Shown here one piece after another: positions 1-12,600 of a DNA stretch of 64,000 nt. Below the pieces are notes generated by a model that was not told the DNA's origin, made no database searches, and saw nothing but the letters and a program-made list of their open reading frames with translations. Made by a program: the position numbers and the translations under genes. The DNA comes from Phoronis australis (Eukaryota; Phoronida; Phoronidae). How positions within the stretch are numbered: the stretch's first letter is position 1; each line of letters begins with the position of its first letter. Location: assembly GCA_002633005.1 (NCBI GenBank), contig NMRA01000147.1:432001-496000 (forward strand), in the 5' to 3' direction.

Positions 1-59
1 GTTTTTGAAGAATGTTGCCAATAATCTGGTTCTGATTAATTCTTACGGGTCTGCAACAT

Positions 60-360
60 AATTAGGCCATTTACCACTGAAATCAACAAGCAGTAGTTGG
101 AAATTGGGGTAAGCCAAGTGTACGATTCTTGGCAAGGTCAAATCCATTCAAAAACGGAGAACGTGAAAAATAAATTGCCACCAGGGGCACAGCATTAGTC
201 AGCTCTGTGCAAAAATTTGCTAATGCCAGCAAAACATGACATACATTCATCAAATGTTTTGGAGATACAGCAGCAGACGCTGGATGCCACAACCAGATGG
301 ACAGGTGCTCGGACAGGGATTACAGCACAATGCGCCAAATGTGGGGTGCATAAAAATATT
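60..360 (-). repeat. Dispersed repeat with CCACCAGGGGCAC core
   Basis: Carries GCCACCAGGGGCACAGC at about 175-191, a block close to AGCAGACGCTGGATGCC, and a tail CAGACAGAGATTACAGC-like at 290-330 that recurs at 6300-6380 and 24590-24640. It belongs to the same family as the clusters at 5.7, 16, 24 and 28 kb. The rest of 1-556 shows no exon. Confidence 0.6.
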
Positions 361-556
361 TCCACATCCAATAGAAGTCTTGATTAGTAGTTCAAGAAGC
401 CATCTTTAGAAGGCAAAGAAATATCAACGGTAATTTAAAAACAGCTTTTCAATGTACAACTTGAGATATAACTATGAAATTCAGAATTTAATTGTTGTTA
501 CAATGTGTTCCACAGAGTATCAGCTACTAAAATAAAACACACACACTGCCAATTAC

Positions 557-698
557 CGTTATTAAAGTCTTCATCTCGGCTATTATCCAAAATCTCGTAG
601 TCCACAAGAGGAGTGACACGTAACCCTGAGCCACTTGACACGGATTGACATGGTCGCAGGAAACTACTGTTGTTATTGTTGCGGAACACTGCTGGTTT
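557..698 (-). CDS. mxt: Mextli-like gene, exon 14 (last in window)
   Basis: The acceptor is TTTTTATAGCAG and the donor AATAACG/GTAATT. It encodes 47 codons, KPAVFRNNNNSSFLRPCQSV to DYEILDNSRDEDFNN, leaving phase 1. The donor shows that the gene continues left of position 1, where the C-terminus and any eIF4E-binding motif should be. No further exon was found in 1-556. Confidence 0.65.
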
Positions 699-3600
699 CT
701 GCTATAAAAATTCCAAGTAAAAGACATTAACATTTATGTGGACCCAGCCACAATGTCTAGAGGACACACCCATGTGACAGCCCTAACAACCCGGTTAAAG
801 GGCGACATTTTGGGTCGTGGCTGGGGGAGTAAAAGACTTCAAGCAATTTAAAGTGAACGTACTAGCACATGGTATGAATACCACCAGTGAAATGGGCTGT
901 AATGACACAATTTAAAATGCACACAGCACTAATTAGGTCAAACCAATGTAAACTTCAAATCAGAATCAATCAAGTTAGGAGAAGTGAACCTTACAGTTGC
1001 TGAAGCAGTCAACCAGAGATTATAATTTCTTAATTGCATTTCATTTTCTACTCAACTTTTTGTATGTGTATTCTGCCAATAAATTACATTTCGCCAACTT
1101 TGTTCTCCTTTTCATCTCTGGTAAATAAGCTTGTGATGCACATACTTCTATTGTTGCTACACACGTCGATCATAAATATATCACGTGTAATAAGGAATGC
1201 CAACTCACAGTATAAAAACACTACTAGAGGATTACGTCACAAAACATGAATACATTTATAATGGTTTTACAAGATGGCACCGCACTGGGGCTCATTAAGG
1301 TGACTGTACACGATTCATAAAATTTGTACCTCTGTGCCTCCGGCAGACCTTAACACATGTGGTGTGCTGCTCAGAAGTTTTCTTGTGTCCAAGGCAGTCT
1401 TGCTTAAAGAATCCGACTGAACCTACAACAGTTACACCATTATGTAATAATGCACAGCAACGCAGTAGGTTTTAGAGTTTTCACTTCAATGAAACGTCAC
1501 CATATCAAGGGCTAGCTCCATAAACGCTGTGTTGTTTCCCCAATACATTCACAAACATTAACATTTTTGAGAAATTTTGCTTCATACGACATCGCAGAGG
1601 GGACATGTCATTTACTACATAATTATAGGGCACTATAATATAAGGCCTTTTCATACTGACTTAACTCCGGTCTAAGCGGAGCGTCGACAATAACTGCAAA
1701 GTTAACTAAACTGTTCATACATCGAAGTAAATGGCAGGTGACGCTGTTGTTATCGAAGTAATCGCACGTTAAATATTTTTTTAATGTGACAATTTGGGAA
1801 CATTTACATGTGCTAATTGACATAAAACTTATTTTTAATTCTATTGGTGATTATTCAAGCAAAATATAAGCGACTATTAGCGACTAAACTACCCTTAAAT
1901 TGTTGATGATAACAGTGGCACCTGGTGATAGCTTCGATGGGACCGAAGATGACCATTCGTACTGCACCGCAGCATTGACGCTGCGCTATTAAATCCACCT
2001 GTTAACTGCGATGTTCATTGGCGCTGTTAACTTCGATCCAGGACCAGCATTCATACAGACTGCAATTCCCCCAAACCATAGACGCGTAGACGTAAGTATG
2101 AAAGGCCCTTTAGTGTATTCACACTAACTAAACCACACTTTATAACTGTTACCCTCACAGCTGTTACTGTTTAAACCAGGGCTTGGAATGACCAATAAGA
2201 AAAAAAGAAGAAAATTTTCCAGGTGATGTATCATTCCAGAAATACATCAGATTGCGTGATAGAAATTTTTGTTGTAAAATTTAACTGAAATAAACATTTT
2301 TGGATGAATAAAGTCAAATCAATGATAAAAAAAGAAAAAAGATGAAACTGGAAATCAAATAAGACGAAGTCAAAACCAAAAAAGAGGAAATCCTCTTAAA
2401 AGACGAAAATTCCAAGCCCGGTATTACGCTGATTGTGATTTTATACCCTGTTCACACCAAAGTGGTATAAATTTTAAAACTGATTTAAGAGTTATAACTC
2501 TCGGCGTGAACACTTTAAAACTGCATTTAAAAGATATAACTGCAGCGCGGTTATAATGTTCTGTGAGGTTTGGTGAGAGGTTATAACCGGTGTAACTCGG
2601 TATGAACACGGCAGTTGGTTAAGTTATAACTGTCTAATCTCTCAGGAAACAATGGCGCACAGAGGCAGCTGTTGTGAATCAGAAAGCAATAGCACTGACA
2701 ACTAGTGACTAAAATCACAAACTAGGGTTACGGTTTTAACTGTTGGTGGGAACGATAACGATTACATACCAGTTACTATAGAAAGAGTTACGACCCGGTT
2801 TAGTTGGCTTAAATGAAATTTTAATTGGTCTGAACACGTCTTTTGTCGTCAGAGGACAGTGCCATTCAGTTTGTTCCGTATACACTGTGTTATGACTTTT
2901 TACAACTGCAATGACCATTCACACAGTTACAATACACTACAACAACCACAGCTTCCTGGTGTGCCATGCAGTACCTTGTCAGCTATACTGGATGAGTCCT
3001 CAATGAATGACGTGTTTAGTCCCCTGGTGGCATCTACCGTAGTGACATCTGCTGGTGAACGTTCATTGGACAGGAAATAGGACATCAGCACTTCCTTGGC
3101 TTCCTGGGTGAAGAAAACATGGAATCGGAGCCTTCCTGAACTCAGAGGAAGTACAGTTTGACGGAGGTATGATAGCCCAAAATTATTTCCCAGAGAAGCA
3201 AATCTTTCAAGACAAGTGATTTTAATCAATGTTTTGTAATTATATTTATAAATCGGTTGAATACATGACACTTGTTGTTATTAACAATCTTTATTCCGTT
3301 CCGTTCGTATCCTCGGAACAAAGTTCGACACTCACAGAACTTTGGTGAAGCAACTGACCAATAGACATGATTGAACGACGCATGATATTTACAAATACGT
3401 AAAAACACCATGACACACAAAATTTTAAATTCTAAGTCGGTTTTCAAAACCTGCATTCACCCAGTTTATAGTTGAACTTATGAACCCGCTCAGCATGATA
3501 TTACTATTGTTTTTCATACAATAGCAGACTTTGCGAGCAAATATACAATGCTGTGCTAATGAACGATTCAACTGGATTTAAACAAAAATTAATCAGCAAC

Positions 3601-6600
3601 AATAATATAATAGACAAAGTAAACTTTCAGTCTCACTACAAATCACACGGGTCATAGTCCCAAAAACAAAAAAATACAAGTCTTGTAGGTGACAATTCCA
3701 ACATAAACTGACTGAAGTGAAGAAACCAGATATACTCGTTATCCAATCATGACACTTGCCGAACCAATGACAAGCGTCGAGAACTTTTGCATACCTTAAT
3801 GAGCTGTCTGTTTGGACAGGTGAGAACGAGGAATTCATTTCCTACTTGTACCTTGTAGTGAAATACGACACTGTCACTCTGAAATAGAACATTCAAGCTG
3901 ACGATACTACCACACTAACATTATGTAATAGCACAGCTTATTGAAAAGACGACACTGTCGCTCTCCAACAGTTGAGTCCATTGATACGACAATGCTGTCA
4001 ATCTGACATCGAATAGCATATTAATACGACACTGCCACAGCTGTGACAGAAGAGCATGTTGATACAACGACACCATACTTTCAAATAGAGCACATTGATA
4101 CAAGGACACTATCACTCTGAGATGGAAGAGCACATTGATACAACGATACCATAACTCCGAAATAAATTAAGACCATGTTGATAAAATGACACAGTCATTC
4201 TGAAATAGAGGAGCTATTAAATACGCCGATACGTACTGGCGCCCATCTCTGTTCACTAATCCCCAAACACATCAATGGCAAGTGTGCTGGGAATTTCAAA
4301 AATAAGCTCACCCAACTGTTTGCATGTTTTGAAAATCTGATGGATTGTTCTAAAATATATAATGCAACAATTTTGTTTTGATGTAAAAATTTAGGCAAGA
4401 CTTTATATTTTGGGATTGCGATTTCACTCAAATGACTATCATTTAGGGATCATTTAGGGTGACTGTTCATTCTAAACATAGAACTGTAGCCCTCAATGCC
4501 AACTCCTGGACGTGACCAATGTATTCTATTATTAAAGCTTGCAACCCCGAGACTAGCCGCGAGAGTTTGCACTAAGAATTTCCATCAGTCTGCTAAACTG
4601 AGTTTTGATCAAGAGTTTTAGTTATCAAATCAAGCCTAATTTCATTGCTTCATTTTCACAGTTTTGTTCACCAAGCAAGACTATAGCGCTGAAACTTAGT
4701 GTAGACAACCATGCAGCTATTTCCCGGGAAAATTAGTCAACAAACTGACCCGTGGCCCTGGCCGATACCGGTAACAGCCTGATCTTTTCATGTCCAATTT
4801 TAGAACCACTTTCGACAACACAACCTATCAAACTAAATGCTATTAGTTTTTCAATAAGACATTTTTGGGTGTTACAATTAAGTTACACTAGTGTTCTAGG
4901 GAATGAACTGACTTTTGATTTCTGAGTATTTGTTCTAAAACTATAAATGAAAAGTTTAGGCCCTACTTACAGGTGTGTTTATTTAACTTTTGAAAAACTA
5001 CTCGTACTTGCGTAGCTAATTGTTTTTTGTGTTTGTGTTTGCATCAATTATTACTGTTTTCAAATGTTTCTGAAATAATATATTTGAGCAATACTTACCT
5101 GTTGCCCAAATACTTTTTTGTTAATTCGATTTCTGAGCAAAATTTAAAAAATAAACGGTTTACCTAGCAAAAAAACAACCCATTACTTGGTGTTGCTGAC
5201 ACTGTACACTGTACTTGCCAACTGCCCCGCTCTTGGCAGCAGACGGTCTCACCTTTTGAAATTTTCCCGCTATACCATCCACATGTCCCGCTTTTTGACA
5301 TATGACAACACTGACACATAATCATATAGTACTGTAACTTCCTATGCGAATAAAGCACTATTTTACCGTTTGACTAAAGAGAAAAAACGGTACGTTTCAC
5401 GGGTATTTGAGGCACACGAAATTGCCTATGTGACTTAAAAAAAGATTTTTGTGCGTTGAGGCAAACATTTCACACTTGCGTTTTGGCAAAAACCCAGTTG
5501 CCCCACTTTGTATCCGGACGTCCTGCTTTCGATCCAGTTGTTCCATTTTTCATTCTCAGATGTTGACAACTATGGAACAGGTGCTTATTAGTCTTTTCGT
5601 CATGAACATTGAAATTTTCCAAAGTCCACTTTTTCTTTAGTAACATATCAATCATCACAACATCCGAAATCAGGATAGTGTCACCTCACCAATAGATGCC
5701 TGTATTCAAAATTTTATAAGGTAAACGTAAAATCTAAAATTGCCACCAGGGGGCATAACAGTAGTCAGATCCGTCCAAAAGTCGTCGTTGTTCTTTGTCA
5801 ACATCATATAAATAAATGCTTGTTCAATTTAGTAAAGATCCTGCAAACAGTTAAGGAGATATAGCCATAGGCGCAAAAGAACTGCCACTAGGAGGCACCA
5901 CAGTAGTTGAAGTCATCGGAAAATCATCATCAACCGTCCTCTTCATAGTAAGAACATACATGCCAATTTTCACAATCATTCTTAGAGCGGTTTGGTTGAT
6001 AGAGGGGTGGACACTAAAAAACAGACTCGAAAACAGTAAAAATGACCACTAGGTGGTGCAAACTACGTCAAATCCATCCGAAAACGGGAGGATACCGTCG
6101 ACTCACTAATAAATGCCTATATACCAAATTTTGTGAAAATATGTTGAAGACTTTTGAAGATACAGAGGTAAACGTAAAAAACTAAAATTGCCACTAGGGG
6201 GCACACCGGTAGTCGGATCCATCAGAAACTTCGCTCATGTTGTCCCATCCATGAAAGGAATACACGTGCAAAATTTCATGAACATACGTAGACAGGTTTT
6301 GGAGATAGAGCAGCGGATGCCGGACGGACGCCGCCCGGATGGATGGACAGACAGAGATGACAGCATAATGCGTCCACATATAAATATGTGGGCGCATAAC
6401 AATGAGTTCCTATATTTCTTGTTTACAGTAATACATACTGTATGTATCAGGACCATTAATTTTTACTTTCTGAAGAAATAACTTTCTTTACGAACTACTT
6501 ATGGAAAATCCTACACTACAGCCTATATTAATAATCTATCCAAAGACAGTACATTTCAAACCCACACAATAGATGTTTACTCAATATTATCTATCAGAAA

Positions 6601-9600
6601 GTCTTTATTTGCAAATTTCGTATAAGCAGAGTAATTAGTTAACTATCACATTTTTGTAAATGTCACACCATACTGAATTTTTACTGATCAAAGGTCCAAT
6701 TAATGGATAGTTTTGGATGAATGCCAGACTAAAATCTTCACAGCAACTGTGAGGGATCCATATTCTGAAATATTTGCCTTGACAGGGCAGAAATCTGTTG
6801 AATCATTGAAATTATATCCCTGCTGGTTTAATTAGTCATTGCCTCTGATTCATTTCCTGTTTTATGCTACTTAAGTGTAACAGGAATGATCTCATCTCTG
6901 TCTCTGTATTAGCACGACACCTGTCGGTCATCGTCGAAGGTAGTGTATTCTTTGATTTTGGTCATACCTTATTTGGTCATGGTCCTTTTATTCCAAGGAC
7001 TTTAACTGGGTGACTTATCATTGGCCCATTTTGTCATGTGACGCCCTCTACAAATAGTGGGCCACCTCGTGGTTTCAAGAGTTCAGTCACTTTTTCTAGC
7101 ATCATACAGACATGACATTTCAGCTCAACCAAATTCAACCGAGATGGTGCTCACAGTTACGAATGTGCAAGTCCACAACGGTTTAGGCCCTTAAACTCTC
7201 AGCTATACCTCCAAATTCATCCTCCGTTTCCTCCAAAATCAAGTGATCGTTACCGCGCTTTCCCTGCAAAACGCTAGGGCTTGTTTGTCTATCAAAATGC
7301 ATCAATCGCAAATGCACTCTCCCAGCATTTCCATCTCAGAGCAAAGACCGACGATGCCTGATAGCAAAACTCAGGATTGTTTGTGAGTAAACGTACCAGT
7401 GTTTGTACTGTTTTGTTTAGTTATTAATAAATACTTCATACTATATACCAAAACTAATGGTGATTGTTTTCATCAACTTAAAAGTTCGCTTGTTTTACTG
7501 AAATTATTTCACGTATCCTGACCAGGCTTGATAATGAGACGTGCATGTCAGCGTCCCAATTATGCTACTACACCCGTTATTTTTCGCATTTAAGAAACAA
7601 AAACTATACCTGTCAGGTATGCGAAATGATGATTATTCATGAATTAAATTATGTATGGTTCGCCTCTGCTATAATCATATGCCATCAAGAACTGACGAAG
7701 TGCTTTCTAATGATATGACTAATATGCAATTCGGTTGAAAAACGGCGGAGTTGCGAAAAGTTTTAGTGACAGAAAATTCCATAGCAATAACCAACACCGG
7801 AACAAACAAATGCCACGTATGCGCAGCACAACCTCACCAGAAGAGTTCTATGTTCTAAAAAACTGCTTTCATAGACCTTGTCAATATCAGGCCTATTGTC
7901 TGTTAGCAAAACCCATGATTTACAACTGCCGGCAAAATTCAAAGTCAATATGTGGACTAGTTACCCCATCCAAACCCAAAATGTTGTTAACAAACCGTAC
8001 TTTGAAAACAGTCTTAAGTGAACAATTAATGATGATTAACTTCAAAACTGTTTGACAGTTAACGAAAATATCCACCCCCTCCCAGAAAAAAAAGTCTGGG
8101 TGTATACTTGGTTTCATTTAACGTTTTTGAAGACATCATGGGTCTATTATCGCAAATTCCTAACAAGTGTAAAAAACACGCAAAACAGGTAAATTCCTGA
8201 GCTGTAGGAGCTTTACATTTTTGTGAGTTACAATTTGTTACCCTATTTTTGGATTAAACGCTGTGCCTTTAAGGATGATTTAAAAAGGTGACTGTAAACA
8301 AACAAACTTACGTCATCCAGGACTGAAGAGGCAAATGTGGCGGTGACCGTTGGCAGAAGAGTTGTGTCTGCTTTACTCTAATAGGAAATGAAAAGTAACA
8401 ATAAAACGTAAAATCAGAGAAGCATGCACTTTTGCAGACATAACTGGTTAAACCCATAGTATACTTGTCAAAGGTTGAGAGAGTGCATTAAAATTGTGAA
8501 GAGAGAACACCCTCGCCTTTAACCAATCTTTGGCACAAACTATGTGACAGTCAGGTAGCAAGGCACATTAAAAACACATTGTTGATAGTAAGCCCTTAAT
8601 TAACAGCTAATGTCTACTCATCACCAGTTCATTAAGTCATGTTTTCCTAACATTAACTTTTTAAGTTGCTGTCAGAACATTAGACCCTGAAACAAACACA
8701 AGAACGACATTATCGTACAGCTAATAATGATGTAGATTAAGTAAATGTTCTTGAAACTTTTAATGAATTTTTGTATTAAGATGGCCATATGTGAAAGAAA
8801 CCCACAGCATGCCACAAAAATCCAGCTGCTGCCTGCTGGTTTGATAATAGCCCAACTGACATATCGCCAGAATATTGAGTGACAGCTTAATTGACCAATC
8901 AGAACGCAGCATTCTTGACACATCTTCAGACAAACAACACATTGTTTGGTAAAACTTATTGTTTGTTTGTTGACTTTTAGCAAAGGGCGGGGCTTGTGAT
9001 AGGTCAATTATGTTGCACACCCAGTAGAATTAATGAGAAGCAAAAATACTGGCAATAATGTTGTTAAAGTCACATTTCTTGTCTGACTTTCAAAATTCAA
9101 AACCTAGCCACGTGTACGTTTCATGAACTATTCAAATATTCTATCTAAAAACTTTCAAAATGAATAAAAATTTAAAAAATATTTTTATTGCCCAAGGTAT
9201 GTTTATGATGGGGCTGATTATCTAGTGAATAACATAAGCTGTTAGAGGAATCTAGAAATGATGTAATTGCCTACAACTGCATGGTGTCTTTGATGTTTGC
9301 GGCAGATTTCGCGGTACGCAAACCAGTCGATTTACCCAATCACAACTGGTGAGAGTGTCAATGTAGGATTCTTTTTACGGGTACAATAAAGTCCAAATAG
9401 TTGTCACCCTAATCAAAATCAGTTACCACTGACAAATCTCTAACATAGACAGCTTTCATTGCCTCAACAAGCCCTCTTACCCAATGTTTGCGAAATTGAG
9501 CACGTGCGCCCACTCAGAACAATGCATATGAACAAGATATGAACTATGAACAATTTCACGCTAAATGACGTTTTTACAATTCTTCTCAAATTATTACATA

Positions 9601-12600
9601 ATCTCATCGCTCAAATGCTCTATACATATTTGCATGCACCCAAGTACATTCTTACAACGCAGAAGCAAAATGACAACATGTTTGGTAGAAATTCCATCAA
9701 AGACCTAGCATGCCTACCTCTCCACATATAATGGACATGCTCTCCTGTCCCCCATCACTTATGCTGGACAGCTGTCCCACAGGAGCACAGGTATCTGCAG
9801 GTTTACCGACCCCGTACCACAGACTGGACCCGTGTTCAGAGCCTCCTGTTGGCATGACTGGTAGAACATTAATATCACCTGTTTGTTGCTGGATCTTGTC
9901 ATCGCATGGCAACTCACTGAGTGGAGATGCTCGAGAACAGCCAATACTGAGGAAATCATCAAGCTCTGTACAAGGCGTCTTATACTTGACATACTGAAAT
10001 TGTATTACCATAAGTCGGTACTGATATGGTGGACGAGTGAAATTTAATTCGTGAAATTTCTAAAGTAAAATAAAGTACAATGAAATTCTAGAATACGTTA
10101 ACCTCATTTGTACAACGTAGATGACTTAAGACAACACTTCACAAAGTTTCCATCATTTCCACAAAGGTATTCAGCCTTTAGAAATTAGAAATACGACAAC
10201 ATTGGCAATAGTGCACCAGTGAAGAACTGCTGTATGTGCATTCATTGGTAGAGCCAGGTCAGATGTACTATAAACCTTATTCATGCAGTCGCCATTTAAA
10301 AAAGCCTCTCTTTAGGTTTACAAAAAAAAAACATGCTTGAGACACAACTAAAAAATGGCATGTTGAAAATTACATTTTGCACTGCGATTAAGCACGGAAT
10401 GCATTGTTTTTAAAACCTAAAAGGAGGCTCTTTGCAATATGACGACTGCACGAATAAGGTGTATTCAAGTTGATTTAAATATATAGTGAAACATCACCTG
10501 GGGTCTGTATCATGAAAAGTGACACGAGACAGAAATTTTGTTCTTATGCGCCCACTTCACAATTGTCAAACAAACGTTTAGTCGCGTGATTGTTAGCACA
10601 GCATTGCCTGGAAATAATTTGTACACACTTTCTCAGTAAGCGGCAGTTATGGCTGTATTCTCAGATACTCTGCTCTTTTACTAAAAGTGAGTTTTAATTA
10701 TTTATCAGAAAGGGCCATGTGGAGCGTAAGACCAAGTGTCTGTCTTAAGTCACTTTTCATAAAGCAGACCCTTAGTAGTCAACTCAGGGCTTGGAATGAC
10801 CAATGACAAAAACACGGAAACTTTTACGGCCCAAATCATGCGCGCTACTCAGCCTTGAAATGGTCGATGTGAACTTTTCCCCGACAAAAATCGGGAAGAC
10901 TAAAAAAAAAAAACGTTACCACCATCAGTAGCATGCATCTGCGTCCTTTTAGCTCGTCCGTCCGCTCCCAACCCACACATTTTTGGCTGCAGAGCCATAG
11001 TATTTGTCGCCGCGGTTTACAATAACACGAGACGCCATTGAAAATCCCACCACGCTATCCCAGATGCCCCGGCAATGTTGACAATTCACGTTCCTCCGAA
11101 ACATAAAGAGCAACTTCCGCTTTTCGAAGTGAACGTCGTCTGCAACGCCGCGGTAAGAAAGGAATTTGCCGTGGAAATTTTATATCAAATCCGATTTTTT
11201 TACGCAGAAATATAATAAAATGCGCGGACAGAACATTTGAAAAAAGCGGAAATCCGCGTTTCCGCGGAAAATTCCAAGCCCTGTCAACTCTAATGAAACC
11301 ATATTCAAGCTGACACTGGTATTGTAACAGCAAGCAGCAGTGATGCTATGAAGAAAAATTAACAAAAATGTAGCACACAACTAAATATATACGTTGGCAA
11401 CAAGTTTACTTAACCTTCTCCGGATTAACGTTCTTGTTCAACACATCGTCAATAACTTCCACTGCCTTCCTGTAATACGCAATATGTTAAATGTAACTTA
11501 AAGATTGTCTAGCTTACTCTATTCTGATTTTGGAAAAAAGTCAAATAATGCAAAAAATAAAAAATGCAAAACTAAAGTTTTACATATTAAGCCTTCATAT
11601 CTAGAAATATTTCATTTCAAGCTTTAATAGTGTTTCCCAAGTTTTTAATGTTCTGATATTAAACACAAAAAGCAGTGCACACAGTGGAATGTCAATTTTT
11701 ACGACAACGGAACAACAGTTAAGTATCCAGTGAACTTGAAACAACAGAAAGTCACGGCACCTGACAGAACTGTTTGACTTCCCGCTAATCATCACGGGCC
11801 ATACGTCAGAGCCTTGAAAAGGAAATCATTAACTAATGAAAAATAAATCAACTACGCAACCATAAAATCAATGACACTAATTGATCACACTCCATCTCTC
11901 AAACACATATAATTAACAAGCATTAATATTGTCTGCTTCAACTGATACCATTAAGAAAATAACAAACTCCGCAGAGGATTGCCAAATAACACGAATGTGA
12001 GTCAATAATCCTAATTAATATTATCGCTTTTAAAAGTTATTACTAAGACAAAGTGCTAACAGAAATTGCTCCACCTCTTCTCTCCTGGATGTCAATCGTC
12101 GTGCCGGTCAACTGGCCAACCACTTTCAGCCTGTCACCGGAAGGGCCCAGCACTGTGAGTGAATCGAACAATATCCACCAGTAGAGTTCAGCTCAACAAA
12201 GTGCAATTCAATCATGAAATTTGTAATCGAATACTTGTGCGAACATTCTCGACTCATCGGCATTGATTTAGACCAGTAACCCCATGTTATTAAAATGCGC
12301 ATCAAGCTTATGAATATATAACTCAAGCTTTAAAGACAAAATACGAACTGAGCACCAAGCCCATGACAACACTTAAAAAACAACATGCGAGTATTTCAAT
12401 TGTAACTTAAATCGTTTTACACAAACATAACATAAAAAGCATGAAATTCCAACTTACACCTGTCCATTTTTTCGGATTTCACGAAGATTTTATACTGGTA
12501 CTTAACATCAGGCAGTCTAAAAGGAAAATGAACAGAATTTAATTACAAAATGAACAATTACAAAATGAACAGAGTTCAATTACAAAATGAACAATTACAA

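Larger units (their letters stand above)
699..2974. other. Intron 13: repeats only
   Basis: Holds MITE family A (1643-2112), MITE family B (2177-2421), and a further AT-rich block at 2440-2840 with repeated TTATAAC and GTGAACAC/TGTTCACACC motifs that look like another MITE. No exon-like segment with paired splice sites was found. Confidence 0.5.
3104..8311. other. Intron 12: mostly unclassified, some repeats
   Basis: 5.2-kb intron. At 3840-4200 there is a loose array of ACACTGTCAYTCTGAAATAGA-type units about 50 bp long (ATACGACACTG recurs). 5160-5660 holds two similar segments whose frames read Cys/Gly-rich, but with no splice logic. 5700-6420 is the CTCF-like repeat cluster. No gene is seen in the rest. 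Confidence 0.5.

Noticed and set aside
5160-5660. Zinc-finger-like exons (Cys-rich minus-strand frames)
   Set aside because: Cys spacing is irregular, no paired splice sites fit, and the two segments look like copies of a non-coding repeat.
7735-8055. 106-codon plus-strand frame as a gene
   Set aside because: It lies in an intron of the minus-strand gene, has AT-driven composition, no similarity and no good start context.
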